Notes: generated by a model from the sequence alone, not told the origin. 64,000 nucleotides of DNA from JBFXCS01 sp050181915 (GCA_050181915.1 JBFXCS010000001.1:868001-932000); one strand, 5' to 3'; numbered from the stretch's first letter, positions 19,418 to 32,044 are shown. Program-made: numbers and translations.

Positions 19418-19674
19418 GCACGGGGGGCTCCCCCGCCGGCGCGGGGCGCCCTTCCCTCATCCGCCCGTACCGCGGATGGTCCATGGGATCAGGCCGGCGG
19501 CCCGCTCGCAACCGCCGCGGGGAGCAAGCGCGGGTGACGATCCCGGCCCCGCGTCGGCTACCACCGGAGCGCTCCAGATCGGACGCTGTAGGGGCGCCTC
19601 CGCGACCTGCCGGGAGGCGGAGGGCGCCGCGACGCGCCCGTGGAGAGAGCCGCAACCCATCAGGAGGCAACGAC
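19418..19674. other. Divergent intergenic region between rpsO and the amidase operon
   Basis: It holds a perfect 7-bp hairpin CATCCGC-N7-GCGGATG near 19459-19480 and a second GC-rich stem (GGCGCC...GGCGCC) near 19590-19625, followed by the AGGAGG ribosome-binding site of the next gene at 19662-19667. These could be operator or leader structures of the amidase operon. I see no gene in it. Confidence 0.4.
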
Positions 19675-19899
19675 GTGCCCTACACGCCGGAGCAGGCGCG
19701 GGCCCTCGCGCTGCAACTCGGGCCGCTCTACGGCCTGCGCGAGGACCAGCTTCCCACCAGCGTCTTCGCGGACGTGCTCAACGGCCTCGAGCAGTGCGAG
19801 GCCATCCTCGAGGCCATCCCCCAGGTCGAGACCCCGGTCCCGGCCGTGAAGCTCGTGCCCGTGCCCACGGTCGAGCCCGGCGGGGGGTGGCGCCCGTGA
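19675..19899 (+). CDS. Small AtzG/GatC-like amidase partner
   Basis: This encodes 74 residues from a GTG with a strong AGGAGG site 7 bases upstream. It lies immediately before an amidase-signature enzyme and its TGA overlaps the amidase GTG (GTGA). The short helical N-terminal half (PYTPEQARALALQLGPLYGL) and extended Pro/Val-rich tail (VETPVPAVKLVPVPTVEP) match the layout of AtzG and GatC, small proteins that wrap around their amidase partner. Sequence similarity is modest, so the call rests mainly on size, layout and position. The amidase has an apparent Tat signal, whereas this protein has no signal of its own, so it would need to be exported bound to it. Confidence 0.5.
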   Translation: MPYTPEQARALALQLGPLYGLREDQLPTSVFADVLNGLEQCEAILEAIPQVETPVPAVKLVPVPTVEPGGGWRP

Positions 19900-21434
19900 G
19901 CGCGGGGACGACGCCGATGAGCCGGCGCGACTTCGTCCGCGGCGCCGCCGCGGCCGCCGCGGCGGCCTCCACCCTCGCCGCGCCCGTCGCGGCCCGCGCC
20001 TCGAAGGGGTCGGGCCCGAAGGTGCCGGACGTGCCGCTCTACGACCTGGAGGTGTGGCAGGCGGCGGAGCTGATCCGCGCGCGCAGGCTGTCGCCGGTCG
20101 ACCTCGCCCTCGCGACCCTCGAGCGGATCGAGGCCGTCGAGCCGCGGGTGCTCGCCTTCGTCAACAGGTACGGCGACGACGAGATCCTCACCCAGGCCCG
20201 CGCCGCCGAGCGACGCGCCCGCCGGGGGGACACCCTCGGCCCGCTCGACGGCATCACGGTCGGCCTGAAGGACATCTACTTCACGAAGGGCAAGGTCACC
20301 GAGGGCAACTCGAAGCTCTACACCGGCTTCGTGCCCGACTTCGACGCGGAGGCCGTGACCCGCCTGAAGAAGGGCGGGGCGGTCGTGCTGGGCAAGGTGG
20401 GCACCAGCGAACTCGCCACGGCGACGGCGTCCGCCGCCAACAACCCGTGGGACCTGCTGCGCACCCCCGGCGGATCGAGCTCCGGCTCGGCGGCCGGCGT
20501 CGGAGCCTCGGAGTTCATGGTGGGCATGGGCACCTGCACCGGCGGCTCGATCCGCGGGCCGGCGGCGAACGTCGGGCTCTCGGGCTTCAAGCCGACCCAC
20601 GGCACCGTGAGCCTGTACGGCATCTTCCCCCTGGCCTGGTCGATGGACCACCCGGGCCCGCTGACCCACTCGGCGCTCGACTGCGCGCTGGTGGTGGACG
20701 CGGTCGGCGGCCAGGACCCGAAGGACCCGCTGACCCGCCCGGTGAAGCGCTACCGGCTGGCGAAGCGCCTGCTGGAGGCCCCGTCGCGCAAGCCGCTGCG
20801 CGGCGTGGTGGTCGGGGTGCCCGCGCCGGGCGACTACCTGCTGGGGGTGCCGAACGACGAGGAGCTCGCCGCCTTCGACGACGCCGTCGACGTGCTGCGG
20901 GCCCAGGGCGCGACGATCAGGCAGGTCACCAGCCAGGTGCTGATCCCGGGCCTCACGACCTACGACTCGTTCTACAGCATCATCCGCAGCGCGGAGGTCG
21001 CCGCCTATCAGCGCGTCAACCTGATGACCCAGCCCCAGAACATGTCGGAGGCCTACCTGTCCCGCGTCTCGGTCGGCGTGCTGATGCCGGGCCACGCGTA
21101 CGCCCAGGCCCAGCGGGTGCGGCGCCTGTGGGCCGAGAAGCTGCTGTCGGTCTTCGACGAGGTCGATGTGCTCGTGCACCCGGCCGACAACATCGCCGGC
21201 CTCAAGGAGGGGGGCGGCACGCCGTCGTCGCGCCCGTCGAGCGGCGGCAAGACCGGCCAGTGGAACCTGACCGGCGCGCCGGCGATCGCCATCCCCACGG
21301 GCTTCTCGGCAGCGGAGAAGATGCCGCTGTCGATGCAGAGCGTGGCCGCTCCCGGCAACGACGCCGAGGCCCTGTACGTGGCCCACGCCTTCCAGAAGGC
21401 GACCGACTTCCACGCGAAGCGCCCGCCGCTGTAG
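19896..21434 (+). CDS. Amidase-signature family hydrolase with Tat signal
   Basis: This encodes 512 residues from GTG 19896; ATG 19917 is an alternative. The N-terminus has a twin-arginine motif SRRDFVRG followed by an Ala-rich run, predicting Tat export of the folded enzyme. The amidase-signature triad is visible: Lys125 in VGLKDIYF, the cis-Ser in GGSSSGSAAG (192-201), and the nucleophile Ser218 in GTCTGGSIRGPAA. The usual GTDTGGS has Asp where this protein has Cys214. These enzymes hydrolyse carboxamides; the substrate is unknown. It is coupled to the small AtzG-like protein and followed by an MFS permease. Confidence 0.9.
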   Translation: MSAGTTPMSRRDFVRGAAAAAAAASTLAAPVAARASKGSGPKVPDVPLYDLEVWQAAELIRARRLSPVDLALATLERIEAVEPRVLAFVNRYGDDEILTQARAAERRARRGDTLGPLDGITVGLKDIYFTKGKVTEGNSKLYTGFVPDFDAEAVTRLKKGGAVVLGKVGTSELATATASAANNPWDLLRTPGGSSSGSAAGVGASEFMVGMGTCTGGSIRGPAANVGLSGFKPTHGTVSLYGIFPLAWSMDHPGPLTHSALDCALVVDAVGGQDPKDPLTRPVKRYRLAKRLLEAPSRKPLRGVVVGVPAPGDYLLGVPNDEELAAFDDAVDVLRAQGATIRQVTSQVLIPGLTTYDSFYSIIRSAEVAAYQRVNLMTQPQNMSEAYLSRVSVGVLMPGHAYAQAQRVRRLWAEKLLSVFDEVDVLVHPADNIAGLKEGGGTPSSRPSSGGKTGQWNLTGAPAIAIPTGFSAAEKMPLSMQSVAAPGNDAEALYVAHAFQKATDFHAKRPPL

Positions 21435-21443
21435 GACCGCCGC

Positions 21444-21473
21444 GGGTCCGGCGCCGCGCGCGGCGCCGGACCC
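21444..21473 (+). terminator. Strong GC hairpin after the amidase gene
   Basis: GGGTCCGGCGCC and GGCGCCGGACCC form a perfect 12-bp stem around GCGCGC, extendable outward by CCGCC/GGCGG with a small bulge. It begins 10 bases after the amidase stop. There is no U-tract, as is common for high-GC terminators. Confidence 0.55.
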
Positions 21474-21503
21474 GGCGGTTCGCGGTCGGCCCGCCCCGGC
21501 GTC

Positions 21504-21509
21504 TATCCT
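21504..21509 (+). promoter_or_regulatory. Possible -10 element of the MFS gene
   Basis: TATCCT lies about 100 bases before the MFS start and after the amidase terminator, so the permease may have its own promoter. The -35 region is weak. Confidence 0.3.
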
Positions 21510-21610
21510 GGCGCGCAGGGACGTCATCGTCGCGGGCACCCGCTCTCCGGGGCCGCCGCGCCGCGGTCGGCCGAAGCGGCGAGCGCGGGAGGCGCCACAT
21601 CCGATCGCTG

Positions 21611-22840
21611 GTGAGCTTCAACCGGCGGGAATGGTCGGTCCTCGTGCCCCTCTCCGGCGCGGGGTTCTTCGAGGTCTACGACGTCGCCCTGCTCACCCTC
21701 GCGGCGCCGGCGATCGCGGCCGGCCTGGGCGTCTCGATCGCGACCTTCGGCATCGGCGTCGCGATCATCCGCCTCGCCACGCTCGGCAGCCTGCCGGTGC
21801 TGCGCCTGGCCGACCGCTGGGGGCGGCGCAGCCTGCTCATCGCCTCGCTCGCCGCCTTCACGGTCGCGACCGGCGCCACCGCGCTGGCCTGGGGCCTCGC
21901 CGCCTTCGTCGTGGCCCAGATGATCGCGCGGGTCTTCCTGGCCAGCGAGTCGGCGCTCTCCGGCCTCGTCATCGCCGAGGAGCTGCGCGAGGACCGCCGC
22001 GGCACGGGCCTCGCCCTGCTCGGCATCGTGGCGGGCGTCGGCTACGGGGCCGTGGCCGGGCTGCTGCTCGTCGCGCCCCTCACGCCCCTCGACTGGCGCC
22101 TCTTCTACCTCGTCGCCCTGGCCCCGCTGGCGATGGTCGCGGTCCTCCGCCGGCGCCTGCCGGAGACGCGGGCCTTCTCCGCCGCCCGCACGGGCGGCCG
22201 CCTGCAGACGAGCCTGTGGCCGCGCGTCGAGCCGCGCCTGCGCGGACGGCTGTGGCGCGTCACCGTCATCGTCGCCGCATTCGGGCTGGTGCAGACCAGC
22301 GGCTTCTTCTACGCCTCCGACCTGGCCCAGACCGACTACGGCTGGAGCGCCGTCTTCACCGCCCTCATCCTGGTCTCGGCGGTGTTCGGCATCCTGGGCT
22401 ACTGGATCGGGGGGCGCCTCGGCGACCGCCTGGGCCGCCGGCCGGTGATCGCCCTCGCCACCCTGCTCGGCGCGGCCGGCACGGTGCTGGTGTTCACCGA
22501 GGTGCGGGCGCTGTTCGCCCCCGGCTTCTTCCTGCTCGCCACCGCCGGCTCGTGCTTCGTGGCGGCGTCGGTGGCCTACCTGGCCGAGCTCTTCCCCACC
22601 GAGATCCGGGCCACCGCCACCGCCTTCGTGCTCGCCTGCCAGGTGGCGGCGGGCTCGCTGGGGCTGGCCGTGCTGGGCGGGCTGTCCGGGGTGGTGAGCA
22701 CGTCCCTGCTCATGCTGGTCCTCGGCGGCTGCCTGGCGCCCGCGGTGCTCGCGCTGCGGTGGCTGCCCGAGACGGCCTGCCGCGACCTGGTGTCCGAGGA
22801 CGCGCCGCTCACCGGGGCGGCGACGGTCGCCGCCGGCTGA
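21611..22840 (+). CDS. MFS transporter (metabolite permease type)
   Basis: This encodes 409 residues from a GTG at 21611; the exact start is uncertain as no good ribosome-binding site is adjacent. Twelve hydrophobic segments are seen. The sugar/metabolite-porter loop motifs are clear: ADRWGRRSLLI near residue 68, a copy GDRLGRRPVIAL near 275, and AYLAELFPTEIRATATAF near 325-342, a hallmark of solute:H+ symporters. It stands behind the amidase with an amide or its product as plausible cargo (inference). Its stop is 3 bases from the convergent ribF stop. Confidence 0.85.
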   Translation: MSFNRREWSVLVPLSGAGFFEVYDVALLTLAAPAIAAGLGVSIATFGIGVAIIRLATLGSLPVLRLADRWGRRSLLIASLAAFTVATGATALAWGLAAFVVAQMIARVFLASESALSGLVIAEELREDRRGTGLALLGIVAGVGYGAVAGLLLVAPLTPLDWRLFYLVALAPLAMVAVLRRRLPETRAFSAARTGGRLQTSLWPRVEPRLRGRLWRVTVIVAAFGLVQTSGFFYASDLAQTDYGWSAVFTALILVSAVFGILGYWIGGRLGDRLGRRPVIALATLLGAAGTVLVFTEVRALFAPGFFLLATAGSCFVAASVAYLAELFPTEIRATATAFVLACQVAAGSLGLAVLGGLSGVVSTSLLMLVLGGCLAPAVLALRWLPETACRDLVSEDAPLTGAATVAAG

Positions 22841-22843
22841 TCC

Positions 22844-23800
22844 TCAGGAGCCCCCCGCCCGGCGGGCGACCTCGCGGGTGGCCTCGATGTCGGCCCGGAT
22901 CTGCGCCACCAGGGCGTCCGCCGAGTCGAAGCGCCTCTCGTCGCGCAGGCGCTCGAGGAACTCGATGCGCATGGCCTGGCCGTAGACGTCCCCGCCGTCG
23001 TAGTCGAGCAGGAAGGCCTCCAGGCGCAGCACCGAGCGCGGCTCCGAGGCGGTGAAGGTGGGCGCGACGCCGATGTTGACCGCCGCCGTCACCCGGCCGG
23101 CCGCGAGCACGGCCGTGCCGGCGTAGACGCCGCGGCTGGGCAGCGCCGAGTCGCCCGCGATCTCGAGGTTCGCGGTCGGCAGCCCCATCGTGCGGCCGCG
23201 CCGGTCGCCGGGCACGACGACGCCCTCCACCGAGTGCGGCCGGCCCAGCAGCGGGATCACCTCGGACACCTGCCCCGTGGCCACCAGCCGCCGGATCCGG
23301 GTGGACGAGATCGGCTTGCCGTCGTCGCTGGTCACCATCGCCGGCGTCTCCACGGTCAGCCCGCGCGAGCGGCCGAACTGGGCGAGCATCTCGACGGTGC
23401 CGGCGCCGCCGTGGCCGAAGCGGAAGTTCTCCCCCACCACCACGGCCTCGGCGGCCACCGGCGGCGAGAGCAGCATCTCGATGAACCGCTCCGCCCGGAT
23501 GCGCGAGAAGGCCCGCGTGAACGGGACCACCAGCAGCTCGTCCACCCCCAGCCGCTCGATGAGCTGGCTCTTCAGGCCGATGGCGGTGAGCACCGCGGGC
23601 TTCAGCTCCGGGCGCAGCACCGCGATCGGCTGCGGCTCGAAGGTGAGCGCCATCGAGTCGACGCGCCGCTCGTTCGCGATCTCGATCGCCCGATGGATGA
23701 TCGCCTGATGGCCCATGTGGACGCCGTCGAAGGTCCCCACCGCGACCACCCGGCGTCGCCCGCCGAGGGGGAGGCCGCCGAGGGAGCGGTAGCGCCTCAC
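22844..23800 (-). CDS. ribF: Bifunctional riboflavin kinase / FAD synthetase
   Basis: This encodes 318 residues from a GTG that overlaps the truB stop (GTGA). It makes FMN and FAD from riboflavin and ATP in the cytosol. The N-terminal nucleotidyltransferase has VAVGTFDGVHMGHQAI at about 17-32 and ISSTRIRRL near 158-166. The C-terminal kinase has GRTMGLPTANLEI near 198-210 and RLEAFLLDYDGGDVYG. It closes the rimP-to-ribF operon. The usual next gene, rpsO, is displaced by the amidase cassette. Confidence 0.96.
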   Translation of the reverse strand: MRRYRSLGGLPLGGRRRVVAVGTFDGVHMGHQAIIHRAIEIANERRVDSMALTFEPQPIAVLRPELKPAVLTAIGLKSQLIERLGVDELLVVPFTRAFSRIRAERFIEMLLSPPVAAEAVVVGENFRFGHGGAGTVEMLAQFGRSRGLTVETPAMVTSDDGKPISSTRIRRLVATGQVSEVIPLLGRPHSVEGVVVPGDRRGRTMGLPTANLEIAGDSALPSRGVYAGTAVLAAGRVTAAVNIGVAPTFTASEPRSVLRLEAFLLDYDGGDVYGQAMRIEFLERLRDERRFDSADALVAQIRADIEATREVARRAGGS

Positions 23801-24684
23801 CGGGCGTCCCCGAGCACGACGGCGGGTCGCAGGGCCCCGCACGACGGACGGGCCACCGCCACCAGGCGGCCGTCGCGCACGAGGGCCACCGGGTCGCCGC
23901 CCCCGCCGCCGCCGGGCACCGGGCGCCCGTGGGCGACGTCGCGCGCCTCGGCCTCGGTCAGCTCGCGCCGCGCCAGGTGCCCCAGGCCGCTCAGCGGGTC
24001 GAGGCCGCCCTCGGCGGCGACCTCGTCCGGGGCCACCGCATCCTCCACCGACATCGCGCCGACCGCGGTGCGGCGCAGCTCGGTGAGGTAGGCGCCGCAC
24101 CCCAGGGCCTCCCCGATGTCGGCCGCCAGCTGGCGGATGTAGGTGCCCTTGCCGCAGCGCACCGCGACGGCGAACACGCCGTCGCCCCGGTCCTCGGCCA
24201 GGGCGATCTCGTGGATCTCGATCTCCCGCTCCGGCGCCTCGACCGCCTCGCCGCGCCGCGCCCGCCGGTACAGGCGCTCGCCGTCGACCTTCACCGCGCT
24301 GTAGGCCGGCACGCGCTGGCGGGTGCGCCCGAGGAAGGTCGGCAGCAGGGCCGACAGATCGCCGGCCGAGGCCGGGGCGCCGGCGGGCTCCACCGGCCCC
24401 TCCGGGTCGCCGGTCTCGGACGTGAACCCGGTGCGCAGGGTGGCGAGGTAGGTCTTGTCGAGCGCGGTGAGGTACGGCACGAGGCGCGTCGCGCGCCCCA
24501 CCGCCAGCACCAGCAGGCCCGTGGCGAAGGGGTCGAGGGTGCCGCAGTGGCCCACCTTGGTGCGCCGCGGGAGGCGGCGCCGCGCCGCCGCGACGACGTC
24601 GTGCGAGGTCGGCCCGGCCGGCTTGTCGACCAGCCACAGCGCCGGCGCGACGCCGGCGGCCTCACCCACGGGCGTCCCGCGCAT
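23797..24684 (-). CDS. truB: tRNA pseudouridine-55 synthase
   Basis: This encodes 295 residues with ATG at 24684; a GTG five codons later is an alternative and would shorten the overlap with the gene before. It converts U55 of tRNAs to pseudouridine. The catalytic Asp is in GHCGTLDPFATGLL (about residues 45-58), and DKTYLATLRTG, SAVKVDGERLY and CGKGTYIRQLAADIG follow in order. A Gly-rich loop (PGGGGGGD) in the C-terminal domain is a local oddity. Confidence 0.96.
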   Translation of the reverse strand: MRGTPVGEAAGVAPALWLVDKPAGPTSHDVVAAARRRLPRRTKVGHCGTLDPFATGLLVLAVGRATRLVPYLTALDKTYLATLRTGFTSETGDPEGPVEPAGAPASAGDLSALLPTFLGRTRQRVPAYSAVKVDGERLYRRARRGEAVEAPEREIEIHEIALAEDRGDGVFAVAVRCGKGTYIRQLAADIGEALGCGAYLTELRRTAVGAMSVEDAVAPDEVAAEGGLDPLSGLGHLARRELTEAEARDVAHGRPVPGGGGGGDPVALVRDGRLVAVARPSCGALRPAVVLGDAR

Positions 24685-25672
24685 CGAGCCGCTCGGCCAT
24701 GCGCCGCCCGATCCACTCGATGAGCTCCTCCGCCGGCAGCGAGCTGCTGAAGCCGGCGGCCGCCCGGTGGCCGCCGCCGCCGCCCTCGCGCGCGATCACC
24801 GACACGTCCACGTCCGGGTCGGCGGCGCGCAGCGACACCCGCAGCGTCCCGGGCGGGCCCTGTTCCTTCACCAGCCCGGCGGCCTCGATGCCGCGCACCC
24901 CGCGCAGCACCTCGACGATGCCCTCGGTGTCGTCGCCGCCCGCCGCGTCGAAGTCGGCCCGGGTGAGGTGGGCGAGCAGCATCCGCCCGCCGGCCAGCCG
25001 GCGGGCGCCCGCGAGGGCGCGGCCGATCAGCACCAGCCGGTCGAGCGGCTGCTCCTCGTAGAGGCGCCGCGAGATCTCGGCGACGTCGGCGCCCGCGTCG
25101 ATCAACCGGGCCGCCACCCGGTGGGTGGCGGCGCCGGTGTTCGTGTAGCCGAAGCGGCCGGTGTCCGTGACCATGCCGACGTAGAGCGGCTCCGCGACGT
25201 CGCGCGTCAGCGGCCAGCCGGCGGCCTCGATCACGCCCGCCACGACCTCGGCGGTGCTCGACGCGTCGGGCTCCACCAGGTTGAGATCGCCGAAGCGGGT
25301 GTTGTCCTGGTGGTGGTCGATGTTCACCACGACCGCCGCGCCCTCGTGCACCGGCTCCGGCCACAGGCGCAGCTCGCTGGCGCAGTCCACGGCGATCAGG
25401 GTGCGCTCGGCCAGGTCGGCCGGCGGCGCCGGCAGGATCACCTCGCCGGGCGCCAGGAGGAACGCGAGGTCCGCCGGGACGGGATCGGGATCGGGGTGGG
25501 CCATCACCACGTCCTGGCCGGCCGCGCGCAGCGCCCGCGCCACCCCCAGCAGCGACCCGATCGCGTCGCCGTCCGGGTTGTGGTGCGCCGCCACCACGAA
25601 GCGGCCGCCGGGGCGGGCCAGCGTCCCGGCGATGTCGGCGCGCGAGGCGGTGCGGGCGGTGCGTGTGCTCAT
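24662..25672 (-). CDS. nrnA: DHH/DHHA1 phosphoesterase (NrnA-like)
   Basis: This encodes 336 residues. DHH motifs are in order: HHNPDGDAIGS (about 30-40), AVDCAS (about 94), NIDHHQDN (117-124) and VTDTGRFGYTN near 168. The C-terminal DHHA1 substrate-binding domain has GGGGHRAAAGF. NrnA degrades short oligoribonucleotides and dephosphorylates 3',5'-adenosine bisphosphate. It sits between rbfA and truB, its usual place. ATG overlaps the rbfA stop (ATGA). Confidence 0.93.
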   Translation of the reverse strand: MSTRTARTASRADIAGTLARPGGRFVVAAHHNPDGDAIGSLLGVARALRAAGQDVVMAHPDPDPVPADLAFLLAPGEVILPAPPADLAERTLIAVDCASELRLWPEPVHEGAAVVVNIDHHQDNTRFGDLNLVEPDASSTAEVVAGVIEAAGWPLTRDVAEPLYVGMVTDTGRFGYTNTGAATHRVAARLIDAGADVAEISRRLYEEQPLDRLVLIGRALAGARRLAGGRMLLAHLTRADFDAAGGDDTEGIVEVLRGVRGIEAAGLVKEQGPPGTLRVSLRAADPDVDVSVIAREGGGGGHRAAAGFSSSLPAEELIEWIGRRMAERLDARDARG

Positions 25673-26043
25673 TCGTCGTCTCCGGGGCCGGCGACCTCGT
25701 CGATGAGGCGGCTGAGGGCCTCCGCGTCGCGCTGTGAGGTGTCGTAGTGGAAGGTGAGCTGCGGGGTGTGACGGGCGCGCAGCTCGGCGGCCAGGCGCCC
25801 CTGCAGCACGCCGCGGGCCGAGTCGAGGGCGTCCTGGCTGGCCTGGCGGTCGCGGGTGCGCAGGGTCGTGAACCAGACCTTCGCCTCGCGGACGTCCTGG
25901 GTCGCCTCGACCCGGGTGATCGTGACGAACCCGAGGCGCGGGTCGGACAGCTCGCGGCCGATGGCCTCGGCGAGCACCTGGCGGACCTGCGTGTCGACCC
26001 GCCGCATGCGGGTGCTTCGGGGGCGGCGCGCCACGGCGATCAC
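25669..26043 (-). CDS. rbfA: Ribosome-binding factor A
   Basis: This encodes 124 residues from a GTG that overlaps the upstream stop (GTGA). RbfA is a KH-fold factor that matures the 5' end of 16S rRNA. Seen here are RRVDTQVRQVLAEAIGREL, DPRLGFVTITRVE and the C-terminal RHTPQLTFHYDTSQRDAE pattern, where KH-like fold proteins keep a conserved P-L-F-x3-D. Its place between ylxP and nrnA is typical. Confidence 0.94.
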   Translation of the reverse strand: MIAVARRPRSTRMRRVDTQVRQVLAEAIGRELSDPRLGFVTITRVEATQDVREAKVWFTTLRTRDRQASQDALDSARGVLQGRLAAELRARHTPQLTFHYDTSQRDAEALSRLIDEVAGPGDDE

Positions 26044-26366
26044 CGCTCCCACCGCTGGGGGTCGTCCCCGGACACCGCCACCAGCTCCCGGGCCTCGTCG
26101 ACCACCTGGAAGGCCTCGTCGGCGTGCAGCGCCCGCGACGCCGCGTTGAGGCGCTCGGCCACGTCGCCCGCGGTGCGCCCGGCCACCGCCAGGGTGAGCC
26201 GGGAGCGCTGCCACAGGTCGTGATGGTCGACCTCGGCCACCGAGCAGGCGTGCCGGCGCGCCAGCGCGCTCTTCACGCGCAGCAGCTCCTTGCGCTTGGT
26301 CTTCACGCTGGCGCCGTCCGGCAGATGCAGGTCGACGGTCAGGATGCCGACGTGGCCGTACTCCAT
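26040..26366 (-). CDS. ylxP: DUF503 family protein (YlxP-like)
   Basis: This encodes 108 residues with ATG start. It has the DUF503 features: VGILTVDLHLPDGASVKTKR at the start and a SVAEVDHHDLWQRSRLTLAV core. The family is a small alpha/beta protein found beside rbfA and infB; its B. subtilis member YlxP is implicated in ribosome biogenesis. The gene lies 12 bases after infB and overlaps rbfA. Confidence 0.9.
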   Translation of the reverse strand: MEYGHVGILTVDLHLPDGASVKTKRKELLRVKSALARRHACSVAEVDHHDLWQRSRLTLAVAGRTAGDVAERLNAASRALHADEAFQVVDEARELVAVSGDDPQRWER

Positions 26367-26378
26367 GGCACCGGGGCG

Positions 26379-29209
<2,831 letters not shown>

Positions 29210-29210
<1 letters not shown>

Positions 29211-29485
29211 CACGTCCCCCATTGGCCCTCCATCCCGACCGCCGCGCCCAGTGCCGGGTCGATCGTCAGCTCACCGCCGAGGCGCGCTCCGCGGTGGAAT
29301 CCGCGCCGCGCAACGGCCCGCTCGAAGCACTCCCGGCGCCGGCACACGTACAGCCCGCGCCCCCCGAGCAGCGCCCGGTCGTCCCGCCTCAGCTCGTGGG
29401 CCCCCTCCGCAGGGACCGCCACGAACCGGGCGAGCGCGGGCTTCTCGCTGCGGGCGCCGCAGGCAAGGCACCGTCGCTCCGGCAT
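29210..29485 (-). CDS. ylxR: YlxR family RNA-binding protein (DUF448)
   Basis: This encodes 91 residues. The RRCLACGARSEKPALARFVA start and GGRGLYVCRRRECFERAVARR are the family signature, with a basic RNA-binding face. It lies between nusA and infB as in most bacteria. Members have been linked to rnpB/RNase P regulation. Its TGA overlaps the infB ATG. Confidence 0.93.
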
Positions 29486-29511
29486 CCGCCGGGCGCGCGT
29501 CGTGTGATCCC

Positions 29512-30879
<1,368 letters not shown>

Positions 30880-30949
30880 GTGCTGCTCCCCCCAACGTGC
30901 TGACCGGCGGCGGCCGCCTCGACCACCGCCCCGCCCACTCGGCACCAAC

Positions 30950-31411
30950 TCATCGCGCCGGCTCCTGCGTCTCGAGCGCGTGCGCCCTCGCGACGTCCGC
31001 CAGCGGGATCTCCATCACTCCCTCGGCCGTCGCCAGGCTCAGCGACCGCTCGTCGGCCCCGACCAGCGTACCGCTCCGGAAGCGCGCGCCGCCGCCCCCG
31101 GAGGCCTCCGAGCGACGGCGCACCCGGACCCTGCGCCCCACCGCGCGGCGGAAGTGCTCCGCGGTGCGCAGCGGCGGCTCGGGGCCCGGCGACCACACCT
31201 CCGCCCCGTACTCGTCGAGGAGGCCGGCGCGGTCGAGGACGGCGGTGACGTCGGCGCACACGCCGTGGTCGACGCCGTCCGGATGGTCGACCACGAGCCG
31301 CAGGGTGCCGCCGTTGGCGGGCAGCAGGCGCAGCTCCAGCAGGTCGACCCGGGGCAGGGCCTCGGCCAGGGCGCTCTCGGCGCGACGCTCGATGATCGCC
31401 TCGACGTCCAT
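30950..31411 (-). CDS. rimP: Ribosome maturation factor RimP
   Basis: This encodes 153 residues. I chose the ATG at 31411 with AAAGGGGGTGGG immediately upstream; the frame is open further back to 31510 but that part overlaps the leader. RimP binds the 30S subunit during assembly. Visible are LLELRLLPANGGTLRLVVDHPDG (in part) and VCADVTAVLDRAGLLDEYGAEVWSPGPEPPLR, where the family has VSSPGLDRPL, then the SH3-like C-terminal part. It heads the nusA-infB operon. Confidence 0.9.
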   Translation of the reverse strand: MDVEAIIERRAESALAEALPRVDLLELRLLPANGGTLRLVVDHPDGVDHGVCADVTAVLDRAGLLDEYGAEVWSPGPEPPLRTAEHFRRAVGRRVRVRRRSEASGGGGARFRSGTLVGADERSLSLATAEGVMEIPLADVARAHALETQEPAR

Positions 31412-31517
31412 GACCCACCCCCTTTCCGTGCGGCGGTGTGAGGCCACAAAAAAGGTGGGTTCATCACCCACCTCCCGTCGCCGCCGCCGTTCTCGCCCTC
31501 GTGGAAACATGAGGATA
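31412..31517 (-). promoter_or_regulatory. rimP leader with possible terminator/anti-terminator switch
   Basis: A -10 box TATCCT lies at 31512-31517 (minus), giving a leader of about 95 bases. Three segments can compete: GGTGGGT (31453-31460), ACCCACC (31466-31459 region of the same hairpin, read 5' to 3' after it) and a second GGTGGGT at 31413-31419 next to the rimP start codon. Pairing of the first two makes a hairpin followed by a T-run (terminator). Pairing of the middle segment with the last would instead cover the ribosome-binding site. Whether this regulates is inference. Confidence 0.45.
31447..31474 (-). terminator. Rho-independent terminator upstream of rimP
   Basis: On the minus strand AGGTGGGT-GATGA-ACCCACCT forms a perfect 8-bp stem followed by a run of six T. 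It is the only classic hairpin-plus-T terminator I found in the window. It could simply end the dtd transcript (dtd stops at 31550) or, if the rimP promoter at 31512-31517 is used, act as an attenuator inside the rimP leader. Confidence 0.75.
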
Positions 31518-31549
31518 GCAGGCCAACCGGACCGGGCAGGCGCGGCCGG

Positions 31550-32017
31550 TCAGCCGCGGCGGGGACCGCCCAGGTCGCGGCTGTCCAGCACCAGGGTCAC
31601 CGGGCCGTCGTTCACCAGGTCGACCGCCATGTGGGCGCCGAAGCGCCCGCGGGCGACCGGGATGCCGTGCGCGGCGACGGCGTCGGCGTACGCCTCGACG
31701 AGCGGCGCGGCCCGGTCCGGCGGCGCCGCGTCCGACCAGGACGGGCGGGTGCCGCGCCGCACGTCGGCGAGCAGGGTGAACTGGCTCACGCACAGCAGGC
31801 CCGCCCCCGGCACGTCGGTCAGGGCCAGGTCGAAGGGCCGCTCGGCCCCCGCGAGGATGCGCAGCCGGGCGGTCTTGTCGGCCAGGCGCCGCGCGGCGTC
31901 GGCGTCGTCGCCGCGGGCCACCCCGACCAGCGCGAGGACGCCGGGCCCGATCTCCCCCACCACCTCGCCGGCGACCTCGACCCGGGCGCGGCTCACCCGC
32001 TGCAGCACGACGCGCAC
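31550..32017 (-). CDS. dtd: D-aminoacyl-tRNA deacylase
   Basis: This encodes 155 residues from a GTG at 32017. The enzyme removes D-amino acids (and Gly from tRNA-Ala) mischarged on tRNA. Family motifs are complete: MRVVLQRVSRARVEVAGEVV at the N-terminus (V first here), LCVSQFTLLADVRRGTRPSW near residues 75-95 with the SQFTL motif, and HMAVDLVNDGPVTLVLDSR at the end carrying the NxGPVT motif. It is divergent from the YbjN-like gene, 40 bases away. Confidence 0.96.
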   Translation of the reverse strand: MRVVLQRVSRARVEVAGEVVGEIGPGVLALVGVARGDDADAARRLADKTARLRILAGAERPFDLALTDVPGAGLLCVSQFTLLADVRRGTRPSWSDAAPPDRAAPLVEAYADAVAAHGIPVARGRFGAHMAVDLVNDGPVTLVLDSRDLGGPRRG

Positions 32018-32044
32018 GCGCGCATCGTACGCGCGCCGCCCGGA

